This document shows positions 7,507 through 15,709 of a DNA stretch of 64,000 bases, in pieces. The stretch lies in assembly GCF_046237605.1 (NCBI RefSeq), contig NZ_CP143542.1, positions 3,534,001 through 3,598,000 on the forward strand. Reading direction: 5' to 3'. The notes below the pieces were generated by a model. The model saw only the letters and a program-made list of their open reading frames with translations, was not told the DNA's origin and made no database searches. The DNA comes from Paraperibacillus marinus. Lineage in GTDB: Bacteria > Bacillota > Bacilli > Bacillales > DSM-1321. The position numbers and the translations under genes are program-made. Each line of letters opens with the position of its first letter. Position 1 is the stretch's first letter.

Positions 7507-8343
7507 ATGGTGAAAATTCAGGGAACAACCGATTATACCTTAAGCAAAGAGTTATTTGCCAATGGTCTTTACTTTGAACATTATAAAAATCCGTCTTCTA
7601 CGGAAACAATCGTTCTTATCCATGGATTTTTATCATCCGCTTTTAGCTTTCGTAAATTGATTCCTTATCTTGCGGAACAATACAGCATTGTCACAATAGA
7701 CCTGCCGCCATTCGGCAAGAGCGGAAAAAGCAGTTCTTATATCTACTCCCATGAAAACCACGCCCGTGCCATCATTGAATTATTGGAGCACCTGAATTTA
7801 AACAGAGTTATATTATCCGGTCATTCCATGGGCGGACAGATTTGTCTTTATGTGATAAAACAGGCACCGCACCTTGCCTCGAAAGCCATCCTGCTCTGCA
7901 GCTCAGGCTACCTGAAAAAATCCGGACGCGCCCTGGTTCTTTCCAGCAGACTGCCGTTTTTCCACCTATATGTCAAAAGATGGCTGGCGAAATCCGGTGT
8001 CGAAAAAAATCTTCAAAATGTTGTTTACAACCATGCCCTGATAGACCAGGAGATGGTCGACGGATATATGGAACCTTTTCTCGACGATATGATTTTTAAA
8101 GGGCTCGCGAAAATGATCCGCGACCGGGAGGGTGATTTGGATTCTAAAGATCTGCAGAGCATCCACATTCCCTGCCTCCTCCTTTGGGGCGAGCATGACC
8201 GGGTTGTGCCGGCAGACGTCGGCAGAAAACTCCACGAGGACCTTCCCTGCTCCACACTGACGATCTTTAAGGACGCCGGGCACCTCCTGCCGGAGGAAGA
8301 GCCGGAAAAAGTATTTTCGGCAATCCAGGAGTTTTTGGGATAA
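7507..8343 (+). CDS. yugF: Alpha/beta-fold hydrolase
   Basis: A 278-residue cytosolic alpha/beta hydrolase. The oxyanion-hole region LIHGFLSSAFSFRKLIPYL, the nucleophile elbow GHSMGG (Ser near residue 107), an acid in LLLWGEHDRVVP and the catalytic His in DAGHLLPEEEPE make a complete triad. It corresponds in place and pattern to B. subtilis YugF; the substrate is unknown. Start ATG is preceded by GGAGGGG. A terminator follows. Confidence 0.88.
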   Translation: MVKIQGTTDYTLSKELFANGLYFEHYKNPSSTETIVLIHGFLSSAFSFRKLIPYLAEQYSIVTIDLPPFGKSGKSSSYIYSHENHARAIIELLEHLNLNRVILSGHSMGGQICLYVIKQAPHLASKAILLCSSGYLKKSGRALVLSSRLPFFHLYVKRWLAKSGVEKNLQNVVYNHALIDQEMVDGYMEPFLDDMIFKGLAKMIRDREGDLDSKDLQSIHIPCLLLWGEHDRVVPADVGRKLHEDLPCSTLTIFKDAGHLLPEEEPEKVFSAIQEFLG

Positions 8344-8394
8344 TCATCGAAGGCTGGCCACAGCCAGGTCCGGTTAATTTCATCAGGAAGCCTG

Positions 8395-8433
8395 AAAGGC
8401 ATGAGTCTGCATGGGACAGGACTCATGCCTTTT
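8395..8433 (+). terminator. yugF terminator
   Basis: 13-bp stem (AAAGGCATGAGTC and complement) with a 12-base loop, then a T-rich run. Confidence 0.8.
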
Positions 8434-8487
8434 CTGTTGTCCTGCTCCCAATTGACAACCAAGACCGCTGGCGCCTTTAAAGGCTCC

Positions 8488-8751
8488 CTACAGCTCGCAG
8501 GATTGGCTGTTCTTTAATTGGACAAGTGTGCGGGCTGCATTCATGCATTGCTCAGTACCCGGCGATTCACCAAATGAGAATTCCAGAATTTCTTTAATTT
8601 TTTCGGCAATGGTGCCGGGATTATCTGTTGTATATAACAAGCCCAGAATTTCTGCTTTTTCGGTTACATAGGAGTCTGCACCCATATCCAGTGGATCCCA
8701 TTCATAAAGCCACTGATCAAGACTGATTGCTTCTTTATTATTATTTGACAA
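8488..8751 (-). CDS. yugE: DUF1871 family protein
   Basis: An 87-residue acidic helical protein of the DUF1871 family (YugE in B. subtilis), function unknown. A GTG at 8760 begins a slightly longer frame but overlaps the ribosome site; GGAG at 8763-8760 lies eight bases before TTG at 8751, so a TTG start is chosen. The gene is divergent from patB, which also appears to use TTG. Confidence 0.8.
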   Translation of the reverse strand: MSNNNKEAISLDQWLYEWDPLDMGADSYVTEKAEILGLLYTTDNPGTIAEKIKEILEFSFGESPGTEQCMNAARTLVQLKNSQSCEL

Positions 8752-8838
8752 AATATTCACTCCATTTTGTAAATTAGATGATTTATGCGTCCATTCTATA
8801 GTATCATAAGTATTAAAATTAAAAATGGGGTGGAAATT

Positions 8839-10008
8839 TTGCCAAATAGTACACTTGATGAAATAATTCAGAGAACAAATACATCCTGTCTAAAGTGGGA
8901 TTTAGCGGAGGAAAGGTTCGGTGCCCGCGAGCTTCTGCCCATGTGGGTGGCAGACATGGATTTCACTTCACCACAGGTGGTGATTGATGCGCTTGAGGAG
9001 AGGGTGAAACATGGTATCTTTGGCTATACCTCTCCTCAGGCCGGCCTTTACAATGCAATCATAGGCTGGATAAGGAAAAGCCATAATTGGGAGATTGAAA
9101 AACCGTGGATTCAGTTCAGCGCAGGTGTGGTTTCAGCGCTGCAGATAGCCATTGAGGCTTATACAGAACCCGGAGACACTGTTTTGATACAGTCCCCTGT
9201 TTATGCCCCATTCTTCAATGTGGTGGTGAAAAATGGCCGGAAGCTCGCCAATAATCAGCTGGTTTTGAAAAACGGCCGTTATTATATTGACTTTGACGAT
9301 TTTGAAGAACAATTAAAATCAGGTGTCAAGCTGTTCCTTTTCTGCAGTCCGCATAATCCAGGCGGAAGAATATGGACGAGGGAGGAATTGGAGAAGATCG
9401 GCAATCTTTGCAGGCAGTATGATGTAAAAATCATCTCGGATGAGATTCATGCAGACCTTTCCCTCGGCGGGCAAAAGCACATACCGCTTGCTGGTGTGAG
9501 TCCTGAAATATCGAATATCACGATCACGGCCATGGCCCCGAGCAAGACTTTTAACATTGCCGGACTGCAGGCATCGGTAGTGTTAGCAGAAAATGAAGCA
9601 CTGCGGCAGGGGTTTTCAGCCGTCCAGGAGCGCCGGGGCTTTGACGGTTTGAACGCACTTGCACTGACAGCCATGGAAGCGGCATACAGAGATGGGGCTC
9701 CATGGCTGGACGCCATTTTAGATTACATAGAGGATAATGCAGACAGGGCCATTTCCTTTATCGAGCAAGAAATACCGGGCCTCGCCTGTATGAGACCGGA
9801 TGCTTCCTTCCTGTTATGGATTGATGCGCGGAGCCTTGGTGCTCCAGATCAGCTGATTCAGCAGCGTTTGATTGAAAAGGGGAAGCTTGCGCTGGATCCC
9901 GGGACGAAGTTCGGCCCTGGGGGAGAAGGATTCTTGCGGATGAATATCGGCTGCCCGCGCCCGCTGCTTGAGGAGGGCCTGAAGCGCCTGAAATCTGCTC
10001 TCGCATGA
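8839..10008 (+). CDS. patB: PatB/MalY-type PLP-dependent C-S lyase
   Basis: Class I/II aminotransferase-fold enzyme of 389 residues, close in length to B. subtilis PatB, a cystathionine beta-lyase releasing ammonia, pyruvate and homocysteine; MalY-type members can also have transaminase activity. Visible are LLPMWVADMDFTSP near the N-terminus, the cofactor Asp in ISDEIHADLSL and the PLP Lys in MAPSKTFNIAGLQ, with R in LRMNIGCPRPLLEEGL near the C-terminus. The frame opens at 8785 but the TTG at 8839, with GGGGTGG upstream, gives the family length. It is divergent from yugE. Confidence 0.9.
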   Translation: MPNSTLDEIIQRTNTSCLKWDLAEERFGARELLPMWVADMDFTSPQVVIDALEERVKHGIFGYTSPQAGLYNAIIGWIRKSHNWEIEKPWIQFSAGVVSALQIAIEAYTEPGDTVLIQSPVYAPFFNVVVKNGRKLANNQLVLKNGRYYIDFDDFEEQLKSGVKLFLFCSPHNPGGRIWTREELEKIGNLCRQYDVKIISDEIHADLSLGGQKHIPLAGVSPEISNITITAMAPSKTFNIAGLQASVVLAENEALRQGFSAVQERRGFDGLNALALTAMEAAYRDGAPWLDAILDYIEDNADRAISFIEQEIPGLACMRPDASFLLWIDARSLGAPDQLIQQRLIEKGKLALDPGTKFGPGGEGFLRMNIGCPRPLLEEGLKRLKSALA

Positions 10009-10088
10009 ATTTCCGCCACTCTTTTGTCAAAAAAAGCCTCGAGCCTCCCAGACTTTTTATTGTAAAATGAAAGCATGGAGGCATTTAT

Positions 10089-10274
10089 ATGAAGCTTGCA
10101 ATTATATTGGTCATCATTATTTGTGTATTTTCCCTGATCGGCACCTTGCTGCTTGGAGGGAAAAGCGATGAAAATTACAGCGGGGCCACAAGCGGGAATT
10201 TGTCCCGGCTTACCTGGATGTATGTCATCCTTGCTCTCGTCCTGCTGCTGGGCATTGGATTTTACGTTGTATAA
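10089..10274 (+). CDS. Small two-helix membrane protein
   Basis: A 61-residue protein with two hydrophobic helices (about residues 3-22 and 44-61) joined by a polar, Gly/Ser-rich loop. GGAGG precedes its ATG by seven bases. It follows patB by 80 bases and is closed by a terminator. I do not recognise a family or function. Confidence 0.7.
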   Translation: MKLAIILVIIICVFSLIGTLLLGGKSDENYSGATSGNLSRLTWMYVILALVLLLGIGFYVV

Positions 10275-10281
10275 GAAAAGG

Positions 10282-10313
10282 AAAGAGGCGGTGCATCATG
10301 CATCCGCCTCTTT
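10282..10313 (+). terminator. Bidirectional terminator
   Basis: AAAGAGGCGG/CCGCCTCTTT stem between convergent genes, with a T-rich flank on the right. Confidence 0.8.
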
Positions 10314-10318
10314 CTATT

Positions 10319-11335
10319 TTAGATAATTTTCCTGCCGGACTGGGCCAGTGCATAATAAATAGCATGCTGCAGTGTCTGAAAGCAGTCATACTGGCTTAAT
10401 TCAATCCTCAGGCTTGAGATAATCATGGATAATTCCGGTGAAATCCCTACCAGGATGGTCTTCATTCCGATTAAATTGGCTGCCGAACCCAGCTTATGTA
10501 TAAAATGTGCGGTAAAATCGCTCAAGTCCTTATCCAGCCCCGTTAAATCAAGGATCAGGTAAGTGGCCTTATGCTGCGGCAGGTTATTCAAAGTTTTTTC
10601 AATGAGGTCGGTTGAACGGGCTTCGTCATATTTCCCAAGGAGCGGCACCACCACGACTCCTTCAAGAACAGGTATGATTGGAGACGAAAGCTCTTTTACA
10701 AGGCCTTGAAGCTCCCTTGTTTTATTCTCTACCACTGCCTCAAGCATCTGAATGTGTTCGGTTTCCTTCCTTCTTGCCAAAAGGTGGATATTGTTGGCCA
10801 CTGTTATATCGGAAGGGAAATATTCCACTATATCAAAATCACGGCCTTCTATCTGGCTCTCTTTCACTTCATACCAGATGTTGGTGCCAAAAAGCCCTGT
10901 AAAGATACCGGCATAGTGGGCAGGCATGAAGCTTCCTGCCTTGCTCTTTCCCTGGGCCTTGTTGATTTTGTATTCCCAGCTGTTCCTTAACTTGACAGAG
11001 AGGGTCTTTTCCACTTCATTTATTTGGTTGATGATAATTTCACCCCATCCGGCTGAACCATATGTGTTGGGAATCACACCGGCCACATCTTCAATTCCAA
11101 GATTAAGATTCCTGAAATAATCCCCTACTACCATTCCTTGCCGGAAACCAGTTGTTTCCAGCACGAGACTGGCTGACTCAAGCCCGGAAATTTCCTCAAT
11201 CGAATCGAAAAGGGTCTTCATGGCTGACGAAATCCAAAATAGAACTGCGTCTTCGCCTTCATATAAGAATTGACCCTTCTCCAGATTCCACTGAAAAGAA
11301 AGCCCCCCTACGTCAATGGAAGTTTCTTTATTCAT
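10319..11335 (-). CDS. STAS-domain protein with V4R-like N-terminal sensor
   Basis: A 338-residue cytosolic protein. The C-terminal part (about 210-335) is an RsbR-type STAS domain beginning SSPIIPVLEGVVVVPLLGKY and including LILDLTGLDKDL, the region where a phosphorylatable Thr lies in RsbR. The N-terminal half (about 10-190) has GWGEIIINQ, LRNSWEY, and SFMPAHYAGIFTGLFG followed by VKESQIEGRDFDIVEY, a layout like the V4R small-molecule sensor but without its Cys pairs. A charged helix links the two. It is probably a stressosome-type signal protein; the first RsbR phospho-Thr position is not Thr (KYDEARS). No rsbS/T/U is nearby. Confidence 0.75.
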   Translation of the reverse strand: MNKETSIDVGGLSFQWNLEKGQFLYEGEDAVLFWISSAMKTLFDSIEEISGLESASLVLETTGFRQGMVVGDYFRNLNLGIEDVAGVIPNTYGSAGWGEIIINQINEVEKTLSVKLRNSWEYKINKAQGKSKAGSFMPAHYAGIFTGLFGTNIWYEVKESQIEGRDFDIVEYFPSDITVANNIHLLARRKETEHIQMLEAVVENKTRELQGLVKELSSPIIPVLEGVVVVPLLGKYDEARSTDLIEKTLNNLPQHKATYLILDLTGLDKDLSDFTAHFIHKLGSAANLIGMKTILVGISPELSMIISSLRIELSQYDCFQTLQHAIYYALAQSGRKII

Positions 11336-11630
11336 TGATACTACTCTCCCTTTTGCATGGTTATAGAGTATATTATAGCCACACGGGCTTCTTTTACTCC
11401 TGTGTAAGCCGCTGCGCTGCAGCAGGCCAATCTATAGGCATCAGCATTATCTCTTCTAATCCGGCTAAAGAACCGCTGGAGAAGAGTGACACTGGTTTAA
11501 GACCATCCATTAAAAAACAATGCTATTCTATAATAATTCAAATGAAAGAAACATTTCCAGTTAAAAGGCTCAGGCTTTTAGTCTCTCAGTGGAAAATAAT
11601 AAGGATAAACAGATAGGGGATAAACTTTAA
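11336..11630. other. Intergenic region, nothing recognised
   Basis: About 300 bases between the STAS gene start and the csp terminator. A minus-strand TATAAT lies about 45 bases upstream of the STAS start without a good -35 partner. No gene, RNA or repeat was seen. Confidence 0.4.
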
Positions 11631-11659
11631 AAAACAGACCCCATCGCGGAGTCTGTTTT
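11631..11659 (-). terminator. Cold-shock gene terminator
   Basis: AAAACAGAC/GTCTGTTTT stem just after the csp stop codon, with a T-rich run on the minus strand. Confidence 0.8.
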
Positions 11660-11673
11660 GGAATGGACGGCTA

Positions 11674-11874
11674 TTAAGCTTTTTGAACGTTAGACGCTTG
11701 TGGTCCGCGGCTTCCTTGTTCTACGTCGAAAGTTACGTCCTGACCTTCTTCAAGAGTCTTGAAACCTTCGCCTTGGATTGCTGAGAAATGTACGAATACA
11801 TCGTCTCCACCTTCGCGCTCGATAAAACCAAAACCTTTTTCTGCATTAAACCATTTTACTTTACCTTGTTCCAT
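11674..11874 (-). CDS. csp: Cold-shock protein
   Basis: A 66-residue single cold-shock domain protein that binds single-stranded RNA/DNA as a chaperone or antiterminator. It starts MEQGKVKWFNAEKGFGFIE and contains RNP1 (KGFGFIE) and RNP2 (VFVHFSAIQ). It ends GPQASNVQKA as in Bacillus CspB/C/D. Which paralogue it is cannot be decided. The transcript appears to carry a long leader, about 110 bases, as is typical for csp genes. Confidence 0.95.
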   Translation of the reverse strand: MEQGKVKWFNAEKGFGFIEREGGDDVFVHFSAIQGEGFKTLEEGQDVTFDVEQGSRGPQASNVQKA

Positions 11875-11993
11875 TTTTTGCGGCCTCCTAGTGTGAAAAA
11901 CACCTAAATTACTATCCTTGCTCCAGGTGAACCAAGACGAAAAGTTTAGTACTTACAATCCTTTGTACACCGAACAAAAATAATTCTATTTAA

Positions 11994-12022
11994 TAGTAAC
12001 AGAATTTTAAGTTAATATCAAG
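11994..12022 (-). promoter_or_regulatory. csp promoter
   Basis: Minus-strand TTGATA (12022-12017) and TACTAT (11999-11994) with an exact 17-base spacer. It predicts a leader of about 110 bases before the csp ATG. Confidence 0.7.
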
Positions 12023-12041
12023 TTTCACTAAGCGAATTTGA

Positions 12042-12051
12042 TAGCGCTTTC
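12042..12051 (-). promoter_or_regulatory. cre-like site upstream of csp
   Basis: AAAGCGCTAT on the minus strand, about 20 bases upstream of the -35 box; resembles the core of a CcpA site. Weak evidence. Confidence 0.25.
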
Positions 12052-12071
12052 TATGATGAGGCTCGATTATT

Positions 12072-12920
12072 TCATGCCTTAATGAAAGGGGAAATCAAAT
12101 CAATAAGGCTTTGCCTGGCAAGCCCCTGGTCATAGCGGGAGTTGTTCAGCTTCACTTTGTCGATGGGCAGCGAACGGAGGATTTCAAGCTCCATCTTCCC
12201 CCTTGCCTTCAGCACGGCCTCGGCCCCTTCCAGGCCCGCAAGCTTCATTCTTTTGCCGTAGCCCTGTTCTGTGTAATACGCAGTGAACCCTTCCGCCCAC
12301 TCCCTCGGCCGCTCATCCACTGCCCTCTTGAAGGAAGAGCTGTAATCATCCTGTTCAATATAAATCAGCAGCGGGTTAAGGCATGAAGCCGCTTCAGCCA
12401 GCCCAAGGATATAATCAGCGGATGCCTCCAGACTCAATCCGTATTTGACCATGCTGACCGTTACCGGATTTTGAATAAAACAGCATTCGAAGATATAGAT
12501 TGTTTCCTCTCCTTGCGCCTGTGCCGCAAACTGTTTCCACCTGGATGTTATGAGCTTACGATTGATTTCAATGGGCTGTTCATATACGTCACTCCCGGAA
12601 AGCTCCGTCAGCAGGCTTTCTGGAAAGTCCGCTCCGTATTTTTCCTGAAGCTTTCGATAGGGAATCAATACGTGTCTCTCATCTTCCATGATGAAGCTGC
12701 TGTCCAGGAATGCAGCTTTCACTGGATCCAGCAGCAGCTCCTTATATAAATCCGGCGTGAGCATCGCCACACCCTCATAATCGGCCGGATGATCGGGATT
12801 CCCCTCCTGAAACAGCACCGCTTTTCGTCCCGATTCTGTCAATATATCATAAATCATTTTTGAAATCGTTGATTTCCCTGATCCGGGAAGTCCTTCCACC
12901 AATATTAATCTGTTTGTCAT
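12072..12920 (-). CDS. P-loop kinase-like protein
   Basis: A 282-residue cytosolic protein whose N-terminus is a nucleotide-binding strand-loop: LILVEGLPGSGKST, Walker A at about residues 10-18. The pattern resembles small-molecule kinases such as adenylylsulfate or thymidylate kinases, and YIFECCFIQNP is a possible Walker B-like strand, but the rest is not familiar. The frame extends 62 codons upstream; the ATG at 12920 is chosen because it directly precedes the P-loop and lies behind GGAGGGACGAAGG. Substrate unknown. Confidence 0.7.
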   Translation of the reverse strand: MTNRLILVEGLPGSGKSTISKMIYDILTESGRKAVLFQEGNPDHPADYEGVAMLTPDLYKELLLDPVKAAFLDSSFIMEDERHVLIPYRKLQEKYGADFPESLLTELSGSDVYEQPIEINRKLITSRWKQFAAQAQGEETIYIFECCFIQNPVTVSMVKYGLSLEASADYILGLAEAASCLNPLLIYIEQDDYSSSFKRAVDERPREWAEGFTAYYTEQGYGKRMKLAGLEGAEAVLKARGKMELEILRSLPIDKVKLNNSRYDQGLARQSLIDLISPFIKA

Positions 12921-13239
12921 TATCCTTCGTCCCTCCATATCACTTAAAGCCTGAAGGACGGAAAAAACCATCCAGGACCTTGGCCCCGCACGGATAGGAA
13001 TGCAGCAAATAACCCTGCCCCATGGTAAATAAGACAGCTTTCTGATAAAGAAAATAAAGGTTAAAAAAGTGCATACTAATCCTATTTCTCCAGGCTGCTT
13101 TTTCAATTAAAAGATCACCTGTTTCAATAGAATTAGAACTTCATGACCGCACCGAACCTTTCTTTGGAAACCAATAGAATTAAGGTAATGGTACTATATT
13201 CCATTGAAGATGCCAATATTTTTATTGGCGACAAAAAAA

Positions 13240-13260
13240 ACGCACCTGCTTCTGGCGCGT
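13240..13260 (-). terminator. Terminator
   Basis: ACGCGCC/GGTGCGT stem with a T8 run on the minus strand, abutting the stop codon of the upstream small membrane protein gene. Confidence 0.75.
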
Positions 13261-13514
13261 CATCGATGTATCTCTCTTTTTTTCAGCAATGATTCTTCCA
13301 ATTCCTTCGCAGCCTCGGCCTGCCTTTTTGAAACCTTAATGATCAGGCGCATGGTAAGAAATGCTGCCGTCAGGAAAATAACACAGGTAATCGCTGCCGG
13401 GATATATTCTGATTTGTCTTCAGGGAAATACAAGAATAGTCCTGCGGCAAAGCTGTTAAGAACTAGCATGGTGGACACCCTTTCTTTTCTCGCTGCTTCC
13501 ATTATAGCAGACAT
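13260..13514 (-). CDS. Small two-helix membrane protein
   Basis: An 84-residue protein with predicted helices at about residues 16-30 and 38-60 and a charged helical tail (KVSKRQAEAAKELEESLLKKRE). It resembles YrhC-type small membrane proteins in size and layout, but I cannot confirm the family. It lies 19 bases downstream of a cyclophilin gene on the same strand and may be cotranscribed with it. Confidence 0.6.
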   Translation of the reverse strand: MSAIMEAARKERVSTMLVLNSFAAGLFLYFPEDKSEYIPAAITCVIFLTAAFLTMRLIIKVSKRQAEAAKELEESLLKKREIHR

Positions 13515-13533
13515 AGGCTTCCTGTCTGGCTGA

Positions 13534-14265
13534 TTATTGTATGATTTTGATAGACCGGATCGTAATTTTTTCTGCGGGGGTTCCTTGTTCGTCCCCGCCG
13601 GCTGCAGCTATTTTATCTACAACTTCCATACCTTCTATAACCTGTCCAAATACTGTGTGCTTTTGATCGAGCCACGGAGTTCCGCCCTGGTCCTCATAAG
13701 CCTTGATAATCGCTTGTGGATAGCCGGCCTTCTTCATTTCCTCGGGCATGTCTTGGTTCAGATGCTGATTCTGGACAATGAAGAATTGGCTTCCATTCGT
13801 ATCGGCACCAGAATTCGCCATCGACAGGGCACCGCGCACATTGAACAGTCTCTCAGAGAATTCGTCCTTGAACGGCTTGCCCCAGATGCTCTCTCCCCCG
13901 GTTCCGTCTCCATTCGGATCGCCGCCCTGGATCATAAAGTCCTTGATGAGCCTGTGAAAGGCCAAGTTGTCATAATATCCTTTTTCACTATGTGTGATGA
14001 AGTTTTCAACCGCTTTTGGAGCCTGCGCTGGAAACAGCTTGATTTTAATGCTGCCTTTTGTGGTTTCCATCAGCACCACTTTATCATCCTTCTGAACAGG
14101 CTTGAATTGAGGAAAATCCTCCAGGGCCATATCCTGCAGTTTTTCTGTTTCCCTGCTTTCCTGCTTATTCCCGCCGGATCCTGATTTTTCTCCCGAGCCT
14201 CCGCTTGTACCGCATGCCGTGATCAGCAGTAAACTTAATAAAATAAAGAATAGGTTTGTTTTCAT
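13534..14265 (-). CDS. Cyclophilin-type peptidyl-prolyl isomerase lipoprotein
   Basis: A 243-residue exported lipoprotein. It has a signal peptide with lipobox LITAC (Cys near residue 18), then a Gly/Ser-rich linker, then a cyclophilin domain at about residues 60-240 with the active-site stretch FHRLIKDFMIQGGDPNGDGTGG, then LSMANSGADTNGSQFFI and HTVFGQVIEGMEVVD. It probably aids folding outside the membrane. The ATG at 14265 is chosen because AGGAGG lies seven bases upstream; the ATG two codons earlier is too close. It is divergent from kapB. Confidence 0.9.
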   Translation of the reverse strand: MKTNLFFILLSLLLITACGTSGGSGEKSGSGGNKQESRETEKLQDMALEDFPQFKPVQKDDKVVLMETTKGSIKIKLFPAQAPKAVENFITHSEKGYYDNLAFHRLIKDFMIQGGDPNGDGTGGESIWGKPFKDEFSERLFNVRGALSMANSGADTNGSQFFIVQNQHLNQDMPEEMKKAGYPQAIIKAYEDQGGTPWLDQKHTVFGQVIEGMEVVDKIAAAGGDEQGTPAEKITIRSIKIIQ

Positions 14266-14306
14266 CTCCATACCTCCTGCTTCTTCACTTTACAATAAAA
14301 GCAAAG

Positions 14307-14341
14307 TTTGGGAAATAGGGGACAGTCCCCTATTTCCCAAA
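14307..14341. repeat. Perfect 35-base REP-like palindrome
   Basis: Arms of 17 bases (TTTGGGAAATAGGGGAC and its exact complement) around a single A. It lies between divergent genes, so it is unlikely to be a terminator. It shares GGGGAC-N-GTCCCC and GGGAAAT with the copy at 442-454. In many bacteria such palindromes are REP elements moved by RAYT transposases; none is present in this window. Confidence 0.8.
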
Positions 14342-14365
14342 AATTCCATGAATGGCGCCTTTTTC

Positions 14366-14395
14366 TTGAGTATGGACAGGGTGGTTATGTATGAT
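14366..14395 (+). promoter_or_regulatory. Putative kapB promoter
   Basis: TTGAGT (14366-14371) and TATGAT (14390-14395), 18 bases apart, about 30 bases upstream of the kapB start. Confidence 0.45.
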
Positions 14396-14425
14396 GGGGA
14401 TATCAATTATACGGGAGTGGCTGCA

Positions 14426-14815
14426 ATGGAGACACCTATCTTTAAATCGGGCGATAAGGTAACAGCATTTTATAAGACTGGCAAGTACATAGGGGAAGTG
14501 ACGGACGTGAGGCCGCAAAGTTATCTTGTAAGAGTGCTGGCGGTGGAGAAGCATCCGCATCAGGGCGATCTGCATAATCCAAGGCAGGCTGATGTCCCGC
14601 TCTTCCATCAGAGAAGGGCCCTTGCTTTCAGGGAGCAGACGAATGTCCCTCAAAATATGGTGAGAACATACGAAGGCTCCGTGCCGGACTATAAGGAATC
14701 CCTGAAGGCGGCAATAGAGAAGGCGGTTTTGGAACTGGAAGAAAAAAAGGACGAATGGAGTGTAAAGAGCATCGCTTCATTGAAGGAACTCGAACGCGAT
14801 TATTTTAAAGGCTGA
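14426..14815 (+). CDS. kapB: KapB, kinase-associated protein
   Basis: A 129-residue protein matching B. subtilis KapB, which is needed for KinB signalling into the sporulation phosphorelay. It begins METPIFKSGDKVTAFYKTGK (an SH3-like barrel pattern) and has VEKHPHQGDLHNPRQADVPLFHQRRAL in the middle. Although called a lipoprotein in B. subtilis, no lipobox is visible here. The frame extends upstream but GGGAGTGG favours the ATG at 14426. kinB, which precedes kapB in B. subtilis, is absent; kapD is convergent. Confidence 0.88.
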   Translation: METPIFKSGDKVTAFYKTGKYIGEVTDVRPQSYLVRVLAVEKHPHQGDLHNPRQADVPLFHQRRALAFREQTNVPQNMVRTYEGSVPDYKESLKAAIEKAVLELEEKKDEWSVKSIASLKELERDYFKG

Positions 14816-14824
14816 AGACAGACA

Positions 14825-14858
14825 AAAGCCAAATCTGCTGTAAAGGAGATTTGGCTTT
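14825..14858. terminator. Bidirectional terminator kapB/kapD
   Basis: Perfect 12-bp stem AAAGCCAAATCT/AGATTTGGCTTT with a 10-base loop between convergent genes. Confidence 0.85.
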
Positions 14859-15483
14859 ATAAGGCGAACTTATCCATAACTTTTGACAAGTCGATACGGT
14901 CTCCGATGGTGGTTGGCTCTGGTTTTTTCAAATATCTCTTATCCTCTTCTACAAGTTTGAAAATATTATAGGTTGTCATCGCATCATCCAATGCCCGATG
15001 ATGTTTGCCGGTCCCCTGCTTGCCGTACTCCTGGACGGCTTTCCACAAACCAGTCTGATTCTGGTCTCCAAAGAACCGCTTATACTCCATGGATAGGTCA
15101 AGCTGCTTGCCTGTAAAAGGGAATTTCACATCCGCTTTGAGGCAGTTGCTCCGCAGCACCTTCATATCCATATTCCCCCATGTCACAATGGTACTGCCTG
15201 GGTGTTTTTCTTCAAAATCATTAAGAAGCTCAATCAATTCAATGAAAGTCATTCCTCCATCCACTTGGTCCTGGGTGATATTCAAAAAGGTTTTACAGCG
15301 TTCGGTCAAGGCGGGAAAACGTTCTGGAGAAACAAAAGAGGAGTATTTTTTTACGATGCTGTCATTAACCACTGAGACGATGCCCACTTCCACAATTTCC
15401 GGATAAAATCCTTCCGGCTTTGATTTGCCTTCCGGCATAGTAAATTCAAAATCGATAAACAAATATTGATGCCCTGGTTCCAT
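14857..15483 (-). CDS. kapD: KapD, DnaQ-fold 3'-5' exonuclease, inhibitor of the KinA pathway
   Basis: A 208-residue DEDDh exonuclease-fold protein. Exo I is FIDFEFTMPEGK (D and E near residues 11 and 13), Exo II includes TWGNMDMKVL, and Exo III is HHRALDDAMTTYNIF. In B. subtilis KapD blocks the KinA route to sporulation when overproduced and has been tied to spore coat assembly. It is convergent with kapB and ends within the shared terminator. Confidence 0.93.
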   Translation of the reverse strand: MEPGHQYLFIDFEFTMPEGKSKPEGFYPEIVEVGIVSVVNDSIVKKYSSFVSPERFPALTERCKTFLNITQDQVDGGMTFIELIELLNDFEEKHPGSTIVTWGNMDMKVLRSNCLKADVKFPFTGKQLDLSMEYKRFFGDQNQTGLWKAVQEYGKQGTGKHHRALDDAMTTYNIFKLVEEDKRYLKKPEPTTIGDRIDLSKVMDKFAL

Positions 15484-15709
15484 TTACTATCCTCCTTCAC
15501 TAAAAATTTACCTGGATTACTTTACGCTTTTTTTAAACATTATATCAAATATTTATTGAGTTACTGATATATTTATATACATGTCCTGGCATTTTTTTCT
15601 GATTTATTCTAAAAACTTAAGCACTCCACTCACTTTTTTTGTAAAATAACCTTTGGATATCCACATCAGGTGTGGAAAAAGATTGTCCTCTAGATTAACA
15701 GAATGGAAG

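Noticed and set aside
12921..13106. 62-residue N-terminal extension of the P-loop kinase-like protein
   Set aside because: Low-quality sequence before the P-loop; the ATG at 12920 with a ribosome site places Walker A at the usual N-terminal position.
14219..14425. 69-residue N-terminal extension of kapB
   Set aside because: It reads through the REP-like palindrome and lacks a ribosome site; the ATG at 14426 matches the KapB family start.
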